Assembly: GCA_034408895.1 (NCBI GenBank)
Contig: JAWXCI010000077.1
Coordinates: 1-31,767 of the forward strand
DNA from: UBA4660 sp034408895
Lineage (GTDB): Bacteria > Bacteroidota > Bacteroidia > Flavobacteriales_D > Sanyastnellaceae
Direction of reading: 5' to 3'
DNA length: 31,767 bases
A program made the position numbers and the translations under genes. How positions within the stretch are numbered: position 1 is the stretch's first letter; every line of letters begins with the position of its first letter. The notes under the pieces were generated by a model. That model saw nothing but the letters and a program-made list of their open reading frames with translations. It was not told where the DNA came from and did not search any database. Below, piece by piece: positions 1 to 8,299 of this stretch.

Positions 1-254
1 CAGGTGTCTGTGCTTTTTCGCACAGCATGTTTCAGCACATTAAACAGTATTGAGTAATGGGTAAGGGGCCTGAGAATAGGCCATTCTTCCTGCAGTCCAC
101 GGTATCGGATATGCAGTCTATGGTGATAGAGACCGCTCAACACCAGTTCATCTCCGGGGTTCAGGGTTTTTACAAAATCGAGCGTTAGGTTCATTTCACT
201 AAAATTGCACGGCAAATATGTACCAGCGAGAGCAATGTTGCGTTTCCTGTTCAT
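1..254 (-). CDS. hypothetical protein, 3' part beyond the window edge
   Basis: An ATG at 254 opens a minus-strand frame that stays open for 84 codons to the window edge, so only the N-terminal part is visible. The peptide begins MNRKRNIALAGTYLPCNFSE and includes the stretch LSGLYHHRLHIRYRG. I do not recognise a family. There is no signal peptide. A weak AGGA lies about 7 bases before the ATG. The frame could be chance: it is short, and there is no homology I can name. It points the same way as the threonine aldolase gene upstream of it, 175 bases away. Confidence 0.4.
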   Translation of the reverse strand, partial: MNRKRNIALAGTYLPCNFSEMNLTLDFVKTLNPGDELVLSGLYHHRLHIRYRGLQEEWPILRPLTHYSILFNVLKHAVRKSTDT

Positions 255-429
255 CTTGGATCCTGCAACATCTAAGAAATGAAGGTTTCCAAAAAAGGGG
301 GATGTTTCCCCGGACAATAAAACTTAATTGACTTATAAAGGAAGGTCGAGTTAAACGCAAAGGGATCGGGTTCAATCCTTCCCTTCGGGTGTTTCTCTCC
401 AGTAAGCATGGAGTTGTTTCAGCAGAGCA

Positions 430-1449
430 TCAAACCCCCTTCAACCTTTCTATCAACTCCTCAAGATGCTCATCCCCAAAATCGAGATGCGTAACAAACC
501 GCACCTTGTCTTCCCCAAAAGGAAAACAAAGGATGTCGAGTGATGCGAGTTTTTTTACGAGGTCGGCAGGCTTCAAATCATTGTTCAATTGAAGGATGAC
601 AATGTTGGTCTCAATGCCCATCACGTCTTTCACCCAGGAGTATTTTTTTAATTCGATGCCGATGGTTTTTGCGCGGGCATGGTCGTGTTTAAGTCTGGCC
701 ACATGATGGTCCAGTGCGTGAATACCGGCAGCGGCCAAAATTCCAGCCTGCCTCATTCCCCCACCCATAACCTTCCTCACGCGGTGGGCGCTGCGAATGA
801 AATCTTTTGAGCCAAGCAAAATGCTGCCCACGGGGGCGCCCAGTCCTTTAGAAAGACAGAAATTGATGGAGTGAAAAGGGGCAGCGTACTCTTTGTAGTC
901 ATGCCCTGTTTCAACCAATGCGTTGAACATCCGTGCGCCATCCAGGTGAAGTTTAAGGTGGTGTTCATCACACACTTTACGGATGCGTTTTATTTCTTCC
1001 AGATTGCAGATTGCACCACCTCCTTTATTTACAGTATCCTCGAGGCTCACCATAGAAGTGTAAGGCAGGTGTGCATCGTTGCGGTTGTTCACATTGGAGC
1101 TTACGTCTTTGGCCGAAATCCTTCCGCGGTCACCTTCCATCATGCGCATGGAGCAACCGGAAATTCTTGCGGCACCTGCCCCTTCATATAAGTATATGTG
1201 TGAAAGCGATGAGCAAATGATTTCATGTCCCGGTTGTGTATGCACATTGATGGCAGCCTGGTTTCCCATGGTGCCACTTATCATGAAGAGCGATGCTTCC
1301 ATGCCGAACATGGCAGCACATTTTTCCTGCAAGGCATTCACTGTTGGGTCTTCCCCAAATACATCATCGCCCACCGGGGCATTGGCCATTGCTTCGCGCA
1401 TCGCAGCGGTAGGTTTTGTGAGCGTATCGCTTCGGAGGTCAACAATCAT
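430..1449 (-). CDS. ltaE: low-specificity L-threonine aldolase
   Basis: A PLP-dependent fold-type I aldolase of the beta-eliminating lyase family, cleaving L-threonine or L-allo-threonine to glycine and acetaldehyde in the cytoplasm. The N-terminus VDLRSDTLTKPT and the stretch GDDVFGEDPTVNALQ (27-41) are family signatures. H84 in SSLSHIYLYEGAG is the expected stacking/catalytic His, HLDGAR (168-173) carries the PLP-binding Asp, and K201 in CLSKGLGAPVGS is the predicted Schiff-base lysine. The length of 339 residues is normal and all key residues are present. The ATG is preceded by an exact TAnnTTTG promoter element, giving a very short leader. The stop is TGA. Stereospecificity cannot be read from sequence. 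Confidence 0.93.
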   Translation of the reverse strand: MIVDLRSDTLTKPTAAMREAMANAPVGDDVFGEDPTVNALQEKCAAMFGMEASLFMISGTMGNQAAINVHTQPGHEIICSSLSHIYLYEGAGAARISGCSMRMMEGDRGRISAKDVSSNVNNRNDAHLPYTSMVSLEDTVNKGGGAICNLEEIKRIRKVCDEHHLKLHLDGARMFNALVETGHDYKEYAAPFHSINFCLSKGLGAPVGSILLGSKDFIRSAHRVRKVMGGGMRQAGILAAAGIHALDHHVARLKHDHARAKTIGIELKKYSWVKDVMGIETNIVILQLNNDLKPADLVKKLASLDILCFPFGEDKVRFVTHLDFGDEHLEELIERLKGV

Positions 1450-1465
1450 AACGATTCTTTTGCGG

Positions 1466-1473
1466 CAAACTTA
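1466..1473 (-). promoter_or_regulatory. Bacteroidota -7 promoter element for ltaE
   Basis: The minus strand reads TAAGTTTG, an exact match to TAnnTTTG, 17 bases before the aldolase ATG at 1449. A TTG at the usual 17-23 base spacing is not evident (spacings of 14 and 25 are available), so the -33 box is uncertain. Confidence 0.5.
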
Positions 1474-1555
1474 GAGTTCTCGAAAAGCAACGATGAGTCA
1501 ATAAATTCTTAGCAAAGTCGTTCGGCCAAACAAAACCATCTTGCGCTTCTTATTG

Positions 1556-2125
1556 ATGAAGAACTATTTCGAGATACTGGGTTTGAAAACGGATGCCACC
1601 TCGCAGGACATTCGCGTTGCTTATCGCACCATGGCCAAGCAATTTCACCCGGACATCAATCCACTTCCTCAAGCGCGAGAACGTTTCATCGAAATTCACG
1701 AAGCATATGAATACCTGAGCAATGATGGACGAAGGCAGTGGCACAGCCAATTCGGAGGAAAGCAGAAAATTTCAACAGAAGAATTGAACAACAGGGAAAA
1801 AATTTACAAGGCATGGGTTGAGCGTCAGCAACACACAGCCCGCCAGCGAGCAGAGACTTATGCCGCAGGCCCATTGGAAAATTTCTTAAACAGCGGAGTT
1901 TACCGTGCAGCCCGCACAGTGAATAAATGGTTCAACATCATCTTCATGTTATGGTGTGTGGCAGTTATCGTTCTTCCCCTAACACACTTTTTAACTTTCG
2001 AAGAGACACCGGAGAAAGAACGTCCACACTGGACCTCAGCAGCATTTCCTGCTTTGATAGGAATCTTTTTTGCATGTGCGGGTTACTATATGCTTTTTGT
2101 GGTGGGAGAAGAAAATGACGAGTGA
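1556..2125 (+). CDS. J-domain (DnaJ-like) membrane-anchored protein
   Basis: The N-terminal 60 residues are a J domain: NYFEILGLKTDATSQDIRVA, then the HPD motif at 31-33 in KQFHPDINP, which stimulates Hsp70 ATPase activity. There is no Gly/Phe region or zinc finger, so this is a class III J protein and not the general DnaJ. After a charged linker come two predicted membrane helices (about 126-148 and 162-183), so the J domain probably recruits DnaK to the inner membrane; the client is unknown. I start at the second ATG (1556), where the J domain normally begins. An in-frame ATG at 1541 adds only five residues. The gene is divergent from ltaE and in the same direction as the S46 peptidase 80 bases downstream. 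Confidence 0.85.
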   Translation: MKNYFEILGLKTDATSQDIRVAYRTMAKQFHPDINPLPQARERFIEIHEAYEYLSNDGRRQWHSQFGGKQKISTEELNNREKIYKAWVERQQHTARQRAETYAAGPLENFLNSGVYRAARTVNKWFNIIFMLWCVAVIVLPLTHFLTFEETPEKERPHWTSAAFPALIGIFFACAGYYMLFVVGEENDE

Positions 2126-2205
2126 TAAGCGGCACGGTTTCTAAATCTCTCTTGCCTCATTTTCGCAGCCTTCAATCAATAGGCTCAATCAAAAAAATTT
2201 AAATA

Positions 2206-4356
2206 ATGAAAAATATTGTTTTTGTGATGTTCATCTTTCTGACGGTTACATGTTCAGCAAAAGAAGGAATGTGGATTCCGGCACTCTTAGGCGCTGTGGA
2301 AGATGATATGCAGGCACTCGGTCTGGAACTTTCTGCGGATGATCTCTACTCAGTGAATCACTCCAGTCTTAAAGATGCGATAGTGCTTTTTGGTGGCGGC
2401 TGTACCGGAGAAATGGTGAGCGACCAGGGATTGCTCTTCACCAATCATCACTGCGGATTTTCTTACATTCAGGAACATTCATCGCTTGCGCACGATTATC
2501 TGAAGAATGGTTTTTGGGCTATGAACCGCCAGGAAGAACTAGCCTGCCCCGGTTTGAAAGTCACCTTTATTGTGAGCATGGAAGATGTGACCGCAAGAGT
2601 GAGTGAAGGTGTGAAGGAAGGAATGTCGGCAGGGGAAATTGCGAACATCAAAACCGCAAACAGGAAAGCCATTGAAGAAGAATTCAAGAAGAACAACTCT
2701 TTACTTGGAGTGCAGTTGAAGGCATTCAATTACGGCAACCAGTTTTTTGTCATTCTCACGAAGACTTACAACGATGTGCGACTTGTGGGAGCTCCTCCTT
2801 CTGCCATCGGCAAGTTTGGTGGCGACACGGACAACTGGGTGTGGCCAAGGCATACTGGAGATTTTTCTGTGTTTCGTGTTTATGCCAGCAGTGATAATGA
2901 ACCGGCAGATTATTCGACCTCCAATGTTCCTTTCAAACCCGCGCATCATTTTCCTATTTCACTGGATGGCGTTCATGAAGGGGATTTTTCAATGGTCTAT
3001 GGTTTCCCTGGAAAGACAGAACACTTCCTTACCAGCTATGCCGTGGACTACCTGGTGAACAAAAGCAACCCGCTGAAAATTGAAATGCGGAATGCATCCC
3101 TTGATATCCTAAAACGCAGAATGAATGCAAGCGATGAGGTGCGTATCAAATATGCTGCGAAACAAAGCAACATTGCCAACGCATGGAAGAAATGGATGGG
3201 ACAACAAATTGGCTTGAAAAATTTTGATGCCATTGAACAGAAGAAGAAATTTGAACAAGAGTTTTCAAAAAAAATCATGGAAGAAAAATCGGTGAAATAC
3301 CAAAACGTTTTACCTGAACTTCAATCACTATATCAGCAACTAGAACCAATTAATCTGCAGCGAGAGGCATTTGTGGAGTACGTGTTTTTTGGGACGGAAA
3401 TGTTCGCATTTGCTCACAACTTTGAAAACCTTATTAAAAATTATGACACACTGAAAGCAAATGGAAAACTGGAAGAGACCATTCAAAAGCTGAAGACTGA
3501 TTCGCGGAGTTTTTACAAGAATTTTGATTTGGAAACGGAGAAGGAAGTTTATGCATCGCTGACAACACTTTACGGAATAGGCAATGGGGAATATGATAGA
3601 ATTTCCTCCAACGATCCTAATCCTGGACTTGCCAGTTTGGTTTACACCCAATCCATCTTCCGGGATTCAACTGTCCTCTTCACTTTGCTCGACAATTTCA
3701 ACAAGAAATCACTCAAGAAATTCAACAGAGACTATTTCTTCAAAGAATCCATTAGCATGTTTGATGAATACAACAACATCACCCGCCCCGAGTTCCTGAA
3801 ACTGAATGCACAGATTGAATCGCTGATGCAGCAATACGTTGAGGCCATCACACTCGTCTTTCCAAAAGATGATTACTGGTCTGATGCAAATTCAACACTG
3901 CGCATTTCTTATGGAAAAGTAGAAGGTTCAATTCCTCATGATGGAATGATTTACAACTACTACACAACCGCAGATGGAATTCTTGAAAAGTTTGATCCCG
4001 CGAATCCTGATTTCGAAATGCCTGAGCGACTTATTGAATTACTGGAAGCAAAAAACTTTGGTGTTTATGGAGAAAATGATGAGTTGCGAATTTGTTACAC
4101 CGGTAGCAACCATACCACAGGTGGAAATTCAGGAAGCCCTGCACTTAATTCTAAAGGCTACCTCATGGGAATCAACTTCGACCGTTCTTGGGAAAGCACC
4201 ATGAGTGATGTGGTTTACAATCCGGAAATCTGCCGAAACATTATGGTGGATATCCGCTACGTGCTTTGGGTGATTGACGTTTACGCCAATGCCGATTGGC
4301 TGCTTGGCGAAATGACGCTCGTAAAAAAATCGGACGAGGAGCCGGAGATGCGGTGA
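2206..4356 (+). CDS. S46 family dipeptidyl-peptidase, DPP11-like
   Basis: A periplasmic serine dipeptidyl-peptidase of MEROPS family S46 (DPP7/DPP11), which removes dipeptides from the N-termini of oligopeptides during peptide scavenging. A signal peptide covers about residues 1-18. The chymotrypsin-fold halves are split by a long helical insert (about 280-560), and the total of 716 residues is typical. Catalytic candidates are the His of TNHHCGF (81/82), D219 in RHTGDFSVFR and S642 in TTGGNSGSPALN. In FDRSWE, 18 residues after the Ser, the position is Arg660. In characterised family members Arg here marks Asp/Glu-specific DPP11 and Gly marks DPP7, so I infer acidic P1 specificity. All motifs are intact. 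The translation start is preceded by an A-rich leader and no Shine-Dalgarno. Confidence 0.95.
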   Translation: MKNIVFVMFIFLTVTCSAKEGMWIPALLGAVEDDMQALGLELSADDLYSVNHSSLKDAIVLFGGGCTGEMVSDQGLLFTNHHCGFSYIQEHSSLAHDYLKNGFWAMNRQEELACPGLKVTFIVSMEDVTARVSEGVKEGMSAGEIANIKTANRKAIEEEFKKNNSLLGVQLKAFNYGNQFFVILTKTYNDVRLVGAPPSAIGKFGGDTDNWVWPRHTGDFSVFRVYASSDNEPADYSTSNVPFKPAHHFPISLDGVHEGDFSMVYGFPGKTEHFLTSYAVDYLVNKSNPLKIEMRNASLDILKRRMNASDEVRIKYAAKQSNIANAWKKWMGQQIGLKNFDAIEQKKKFEQEFSKKIMEEKSVKYQNVLPELQSLYQQLEPINLQREAFVEYVFFGTEMFAFAHNFENLIKNYDTLKANGKLEETIQKLKTDSRSFYKNFDLETEKEVYASLTTLYGIGNGEYDRISSNDPNPGLASLVYTQSIFRDSTVLFTLLDNFNKKSLKKFNRDYFFKESISMFDEYNNITRPEFLKLNAQIESLMQQYVEAITLVFPKDDYWSDANSTLRISYGKVEGSIPHDGMIYNYYTTADGILEKFDPANPDFEMPERLIELLEAKNFGVYGENDELRICYTGSNHTTGGNSGSPALNSKGYLMGINFDRSWESTMSDVVYNPEICRNIMVDIRYVLWVIDVYANADWLLGEMTLVKKSDEEPEMR

Positions 4357-4363
4357 ACAGGTC

Positions 4364-4492
4364 TTAGCGCGCCAGAAAATAAATAACAGTCACTGCAAGC
4401 GCAGCACAGATGATTGCGAACAAAACCGGTGCACCGATTTCGTTTTCTTCAGCTTCAGGGTGTGTGTGTGGTTCGTGTTGATCGTGTGACAT
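4364..4492 (-). CDS. small His/Glu-rich single-pass membrane protein (42 aa)
   Basis: Starting at the ATG at 4492 the product is 42 residues: a polar head MSHDQHEPHTHPEAEENEIG followed by one hydrophobic helix, APVLFAIICAALAVTVIYFL, and a terminal Ala-Arg. The clean split between head and helix, and the fit of the ATG to the start of the polar head, suggest a real gene rather than a shadow. An in-frame upstream start at 4546 would add 18 unlikely residues. Four His with several acids in the head could bind metal (inference). It converges on the S46 gene with 7 bases between the stops. No family is recognised. Confidence 0.6.
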   Translation of the reverse strand: MSHDQHEPHTHPEAEENEIGAPVLFAIICAALAVTVIYFLAR

Positions 4493-4602
4493 AATTGAAA
4501 AAATTTCGGCCAAAAATAGTGTCAGCACCTTGCTGCCCCGAATCAATCACACGTAATTTATGCGGGTTCATTCTATCCCGGATTTACACCCTCACCCATT
4601 TC

Positions 4603-4695
4603 AGAAAGAAAGATGTCGTATCAATCCATGAATCCAATACTTTTGCCCGGGCCGTTGAGGCAATGCAAATTGCTGAAATGGTTTCACTCGTTTAA
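4603..4695 (+). pseudogene. possible remnant of a CBS-domain-like coding sequence
   Basis: In one + frame this stretch reads RKKDVVSIHESNTFARAVEA, then MQIAEMVSLV and a stop. The pattern of V-V-S-I, an acidic turn, T-F, A-x-A-x-x-x-M and then S-L-V resembles the first strand and helix of a CBS domain. There is no plausible start and no second half, so at most it is a decayed fragment. A strong + strand hairpin with a T run follows at 4717. The resemblance is visual only and may be chance. Confidence 0.2.
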
Positions 4696-4716
4696 TCAAT
4701 TAGTTTTAAGTGTTTC

Positions 4717-4746
4717 AAAGATCCCCGTGAGAAGTCGCGGGGATTT
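4717..4746 (+). terminator. rho-independent terminator, + strand
   Basis: GATCCCCG, loop TGAGAAGT, then CGCGGGGATT followed by TTTG and a further T run. It sits 360 bases after the S46 stop and before the CotH-like gene's promoter element at 4817, so it cannot be in that gene's leader. It ends either an unusually long S46 transcript (which would be antisense to the 42-residue gene) or a transcript of the remnant at 4603. Confidence 0.7.
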
Positions 4747-4816
4747 TTGTTTTTTACGATTCCATTGTTGGCGAAATCTGGAGCATACATTGAACCTATT
4801 TCTAATGATGTCCGGT

Positions 4817-4824
4817 TACCTTTG
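4817..4824 (+). promoter_or_regulatory. Bacteroidota -7 promoter element for the CotH-like gene
   Basis: TACCTTTG is an exact match to TAnnTTTG, 98 bases before the ATG at 4922. A TTG lies at 4790-4792, 24 bases upstream, slightly far for a -33 box. It implies a leader of about 90 bases and places transcription after the terminator at 4717. Confidence 0.45.
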
Positions 4825-4921
4825 ACCTCACTAAAAAATAGGCATCAGTTTGAGTTTTGAGCAACATGCAACCAAACCTGTGAGATGCGTGTTTTGTGAA
4901 GTGATAACCTGCTATTCAAAC

Positions 4922-7900
4922 ATGAAAAGAATGAAATTTAGAAATCTTGCATTTACGTTTTTCCTGATGGCATTGGCTGGAACCATGCCTGCACAAGTTG
5001 TTGTTAACGAATACTCCGCTGCCAATTATTCGGACTGGGCACAGGGAGGAGGGTGGAGTTCCATTTATGAAGACTGGCTGGAATTTTACAATCCTTCCGG
5101 TTCGGCTGTTAATATCAGCGGCTATTGGTTGAGTGATGATGTGGCAAATCCGATGAAATGGGAAATACCTGCCGGAACTTCGGTACCAGCCAATGGTTAC
5201 TTCACATTGCTTTTATCGGGAACGGGGGAATATGATGCCGCGTATCTTGGTTACGTGAACACCAATTTCAAGGTGACCCAAACCGCTGGTGAAGACATTG
5301 TTTTCTCCGACACGGACGGATCCATTCTTGAAAGTTATGATTTCGCTACTACAGGACCTAACCAGGCCAATCACTCTTTTGGACGCGAAACCAACGGAGG
5401 TGCAAATTGGGTGATTTTCACGAATCCATCGAACAATGCTTCCAATAGCGGGCCGTCCGGAACCGGCTATGCACCGCTTCCTGTTATGGATATGCAGGCA
5501 GGATATTATGGTTCGCCCATATCAGTGGAAATTTCATCGCCCGAAGCAGGTGCTGACATTTATTATACCCTTGATGGAACTGCTCCTACCAGCGGAAGTA
5601 CGCTCTACACTGGCCCCGTCAACATTAGCACATCCACTCCGCTTCGTGCAATTGCCTACAGCCCTGATCCTGCATTGTTGGCAAGTTTTATTGAAACGAA
5701 TACATATTTCTTTGGTGACGACCAACACACTATTCCTTTCGTTTCTATCACGGGTCCAACCCTTTCTGATGGTAGCTGGGGCGGAAATGAAATGACGGAC
5801 ATTGAATTTTTCACACCGGATGGCACTTTCGTAACTGAAGCGCATGGCGACAGCAACGAACACGGAAATGACTCCAACGCTTACGATCAACGGGGCTTCG
5901 ATTACATAACCCGCGATGCACTTGGTTATGACAATGTTGTTGACCTCGAAATTTTCAATTCCAGCGATCGCGACAAATTTGAACGATTGATTTTCAAAGC
6001 CGCTGCGAACGACAACTATCCGTTTTCAGGAGGCGCACACATCCGCGATGCGTACGTGCACGAACTCGGAATTTTAGGTGGACTGCATACGGATTCGCGC
6101 AAAACAGAATCCTACATTGTTTACATCAATGCTGACTATTGGGGAGTTTATGATGCCAGGGAAAAAGTGGATGACATTGATTTCACTGATTACTACTTTC
6201 AGCAGCCTGAAGGTTTTGTGGACTTCATCAAAACATGGGGAGGAACATGGTACGAGTATGGTGACGGTGCCGATTGGTATGACCTCGTTGATTTCATTAC
6301 GACAAACGACATGGCAGATGCAGCCAATTATGACTACGTGCTTACCCAATACAACACCCTTAGTCTCATTGATTATTTCATTCTCAACTCTTATTGTGTA
6401 ACCACCGATTGGCTGAACTGGAATACCGCCTGGTGGCGTGGTCGCCATCCGGATGGTGATGCAAAACGCTGGAGATATGCGTTGTGGGATAATGACGCGA
6501 CATTCGGTCACTACGTCAACTACACAGGAGTGCCGGATACATCTCCGCAAGCTGACCCTTGCGACCCAGATGGACTGGGTGACGTGGGAGGACAAGGACA
6601 CGTTCCAGTGCTCAATGCACTTTTTGATAACGATGACTTCTTTGCCGATTATATTCAGCGTTATGCTGCCCTTTCCAATACTGTGTTTTCATGCGATCAG
6701 ATGATTGGAATTCTAGACAGCATGATTACGGTAATCGCGCCAGAAATGCAGGATCAGGTGGATAGATGGGGTGGCAGTGTTGCCGGATGGGAAGCCAATG
6801 TTCAAACCATGCGGGATTTCATTGAAGAGCGTTGTGCCGATGAAATAATTGGCGGCCTGGAAGATTGTTATGATGTTACAGCCTACACGCTCACCGTTCT
6901 GATAGAAGGTGTTGGTCTGATTGAAATCAACACTGTGCAAATGGATCAAAACGATGTGCCTTGGTCAGGAATTTTCTTCGGTGGGCTTCCCATTGATCTT
7001 GCCATACCGGGAAGTGAATGTGGATCTTTTGCAGGATGGGAAATAATTTCGGGAGATGGAACTCTTGATAATCCAAATAGTCCCGATGCCATCCTAACGA
7101 TGAATGGTGATGTTACTCTTCAGGCCACTTTTGTAGCCGCCACCGAGGAAGTAATTGTAGTGACCGATGTTTTTCCGGCTGGTGCGGGTGAAATTGTAAT
7201 TAACGGAATTGATCAGGCCACATATCCTCAAACAAGCACATTTGGTCTTGGTGGATTCCAGACGTTGAGCGTAACTGAAAATGAATGGTTCACATTTGAT
7301 TATTGGGAATCGCAGTCAACCGATTTTAATCCGAATGCTCAATCCACATCTGTTGGTTTCACTTCATGTGTGGCTGATACCATCACTGCTGTGTTTATTG
7401 AGACTCCTCATTTCACATTAACAGTGGACGTGGAACCGGCAGGTGCTGGATCTATAACGATGAATGGTGATCCGCTCGCGAGCTATCCTTTCACAGATGT
7501 ACTTGAAGGTGCGATCAACTACAACTTCGTTACTGTACCTACAGATCAATGGAACGTCTTTGATCACTGGGAGATTAACCACCACGTTCTGAATCCGGAT
7601 GAATTCAATACCAATATCTTCTTTACGCTTTCAGCCACTGACACTCTTATTGCAGTGTACAACGTGATTGTACATTACGCATACACTGTGGTAGTCAATC
7701 CCCCTTTTTCAGGCACAGTCATTTTTGATGATACCATTTCCACGCAAAATGAAATTACAGTTGAATTGGGTGTAAACGAACCTGTTGAATTCCTTGCTAT
7801 CCCCAATGAGTACTGGGATTTTGTGAAGTGGGATTCGCACAACCACATCCCTTCGCCTAGTTGGGTTGACAAAATGGTGAGCTATGAGTTCACAACGAGT

Positions 7901-8221
7901 GATACTATCATAGCCAACTTCGCGCAAGATCCATTCTCGATTTATGTCCCCAATTCTTTCTCACCCAACAACGATGGTGTGAACGATTACTTCATTCCGG
8001 TAGGCAACGCCCTTGATGTGGAAGAATACTCACTAAAAGTTTTCAGTCGTTGGGGCGACAAAGTTTTTGAAACTACTGATGTTGCAAAAGGTTGGGATGG
8101 TTCACATACCGGAAACGGATATTACAATAGAGATGATATCTATGTGTTCTTCCTCAAAGTGAAATCGGTGCACGAATCAGAATACGAAGAAATAACAGGA
8201 CACATCACCGTCTTCAGATAG
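4922..8221 (+). CDS. secreted CotH-kinase-like protein with lamin-tail and T9SS type B sorting domain
   Basis: A 1099-residue exported modular protein. The signal peptide ends about residue 24 (MPAQ). Then come a lamin-tail domain (25-165; VVVNEYSAANYSDW, YWLSDD), a chitobiase C-terminal-like module (195-263; YYTLDGTAPTSGSTLYTGP), a CotH-kinase-like domain (290-640; TDWLNWNTAWW and RYALWDNDATFG, about 522, the metal-binding strand) and about four InlB-B/bacterial-repeat modules (653-1001; TLTV...G.I...F..W). Last is a gliding-motility-associated C-terminal domain (1003-1099; VPNSFSPNNDGVNDYF), the T9SS type B sorting signal. The annotated frame opens at 4850, but the signal peptide starts at the ATG at 4922. 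CotH proteins include atypical protein kinases; the substrate here is unknown. It is monocistronic, with its own promoter element and terminator. Confidence 0.92.
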   Translation: MKRMKFRNLAFTFFLMALAGTMPAQVVVNEYSAANYSDWAQGGGWSSIYEDWLEFYNPSGSAVNISGYWLSDDVANPMKWEIPAGTSVPANGYFTLLLSGTGEYDAAYLGYVNTNFKVTQTAGEDIVFSDTDGSILESYDFATTGPNQANHSFGRETNGGANWVIFTNPSNNASNSGPSGTGYAPLPVMDMQAGYYGSPISVEISSPEAGADIYYTLDGTAPTSGSTLYTGPVNISTSTPLRAIAYSPDPALLASFIETNTYFFGDDQHTIPFVSITGPTLSDGSWGGNEMTDIEFFTPDGTFVTEAHGDSNEHGNDSNAYDQRGFDYITRDALGYDNVVDLEIFNSSDRDKFERLIFKAAANDNYPFSGGAHIRDAYVHELGILGGLHTDSRKTESYIVYINADYWGVYDAREKVDDIDFTDYYFQQPEGFVDFIKTWGGTWYEYGDGADWYDLVDFITTNDMADAANYDYVLTQYNTLSLIDYFILNSYCVTTDWLNWNTAWWRGRHPDGDAKRWRYALWDNDATFGHYVNYTGVPDTSPQADPCDPDGLGDVGGQGHVPVLNALFDNDDFFADYIQRYAALSNTVFSCDQMIGILDSMITVIAPEMQDQVDRWGGSVAGWEANVQTMRDFIEERCADEIIGGLEDCYDVTAYTLTVLIEGVGLIEINTVQMDQNDVPWSGIFFGGLPIDLAIPGSECGSFAGWEIISGDGTLDNPNSPDAILTMNGDVTLQATFVAATEEVIVVTDVFPAGAGEIVINGIDQATYPQTSTFGLGGFQTLSVTENEWFTFDYWESQSTDFNPNAQSTSVGFTSCVADTITAVFIETPHFTLTVDVEPAGAGSITMNGDPLASYPFTDVLEGAINYNFVTVPTDQWNVFDHWEINHHVLNPDEFNTNIFFTLSATDTLIAVYNVIVHYAYTVVVNPPFSGTVIFDDTISTQNEITVELGVNEPVEFLAIPNEYWDFVKWDSHNHIPSPSWVDKMVSYEFTTSDTIIANFAQDPFSIYVPNSFSPNNDGVNDYFIPVGNALDVEEYSLKVFSRWGDKVFETTDVAKGWDGSHTGNGYYNRDDIYVFFLKVKSVHESEYEEITGHITVFR

Positions 8222-8246
8222 AGAAACAACCAAATAGTTTTATGAC

Positions 8247-8274
8247 AAGGCGAATCGCAAGGTTCGCCTTTTTC
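8247..8274 (+). terminator. rho-independent terminator of the CotH-like gene
   Basis: AAGGCGAA, loop TCGCAAGG, TTCGCCTT then TTTCATTTT, starting 25 bases after the CotH-like stop. The T run is on the + strand side; the opposite EamA gene ends at 8300. Confidence 0.85.
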
Positions 8275-8299
8275 ATTTTAAGTCAGAGCAATTCAAAAG

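Noticed and set aside
360..392. GGTTCAATCC resembling a tRNA T-loop
   Set aside because: The flanking bases do not form a 5-bp T-stem, acceptor or anticodon arm.
6074..6601. 175-codon minus-strand frame inside the CotH-like gene
   Set aside because: Shadow of the CotH domain; composition is not protein-like and there is no promoter or domain.
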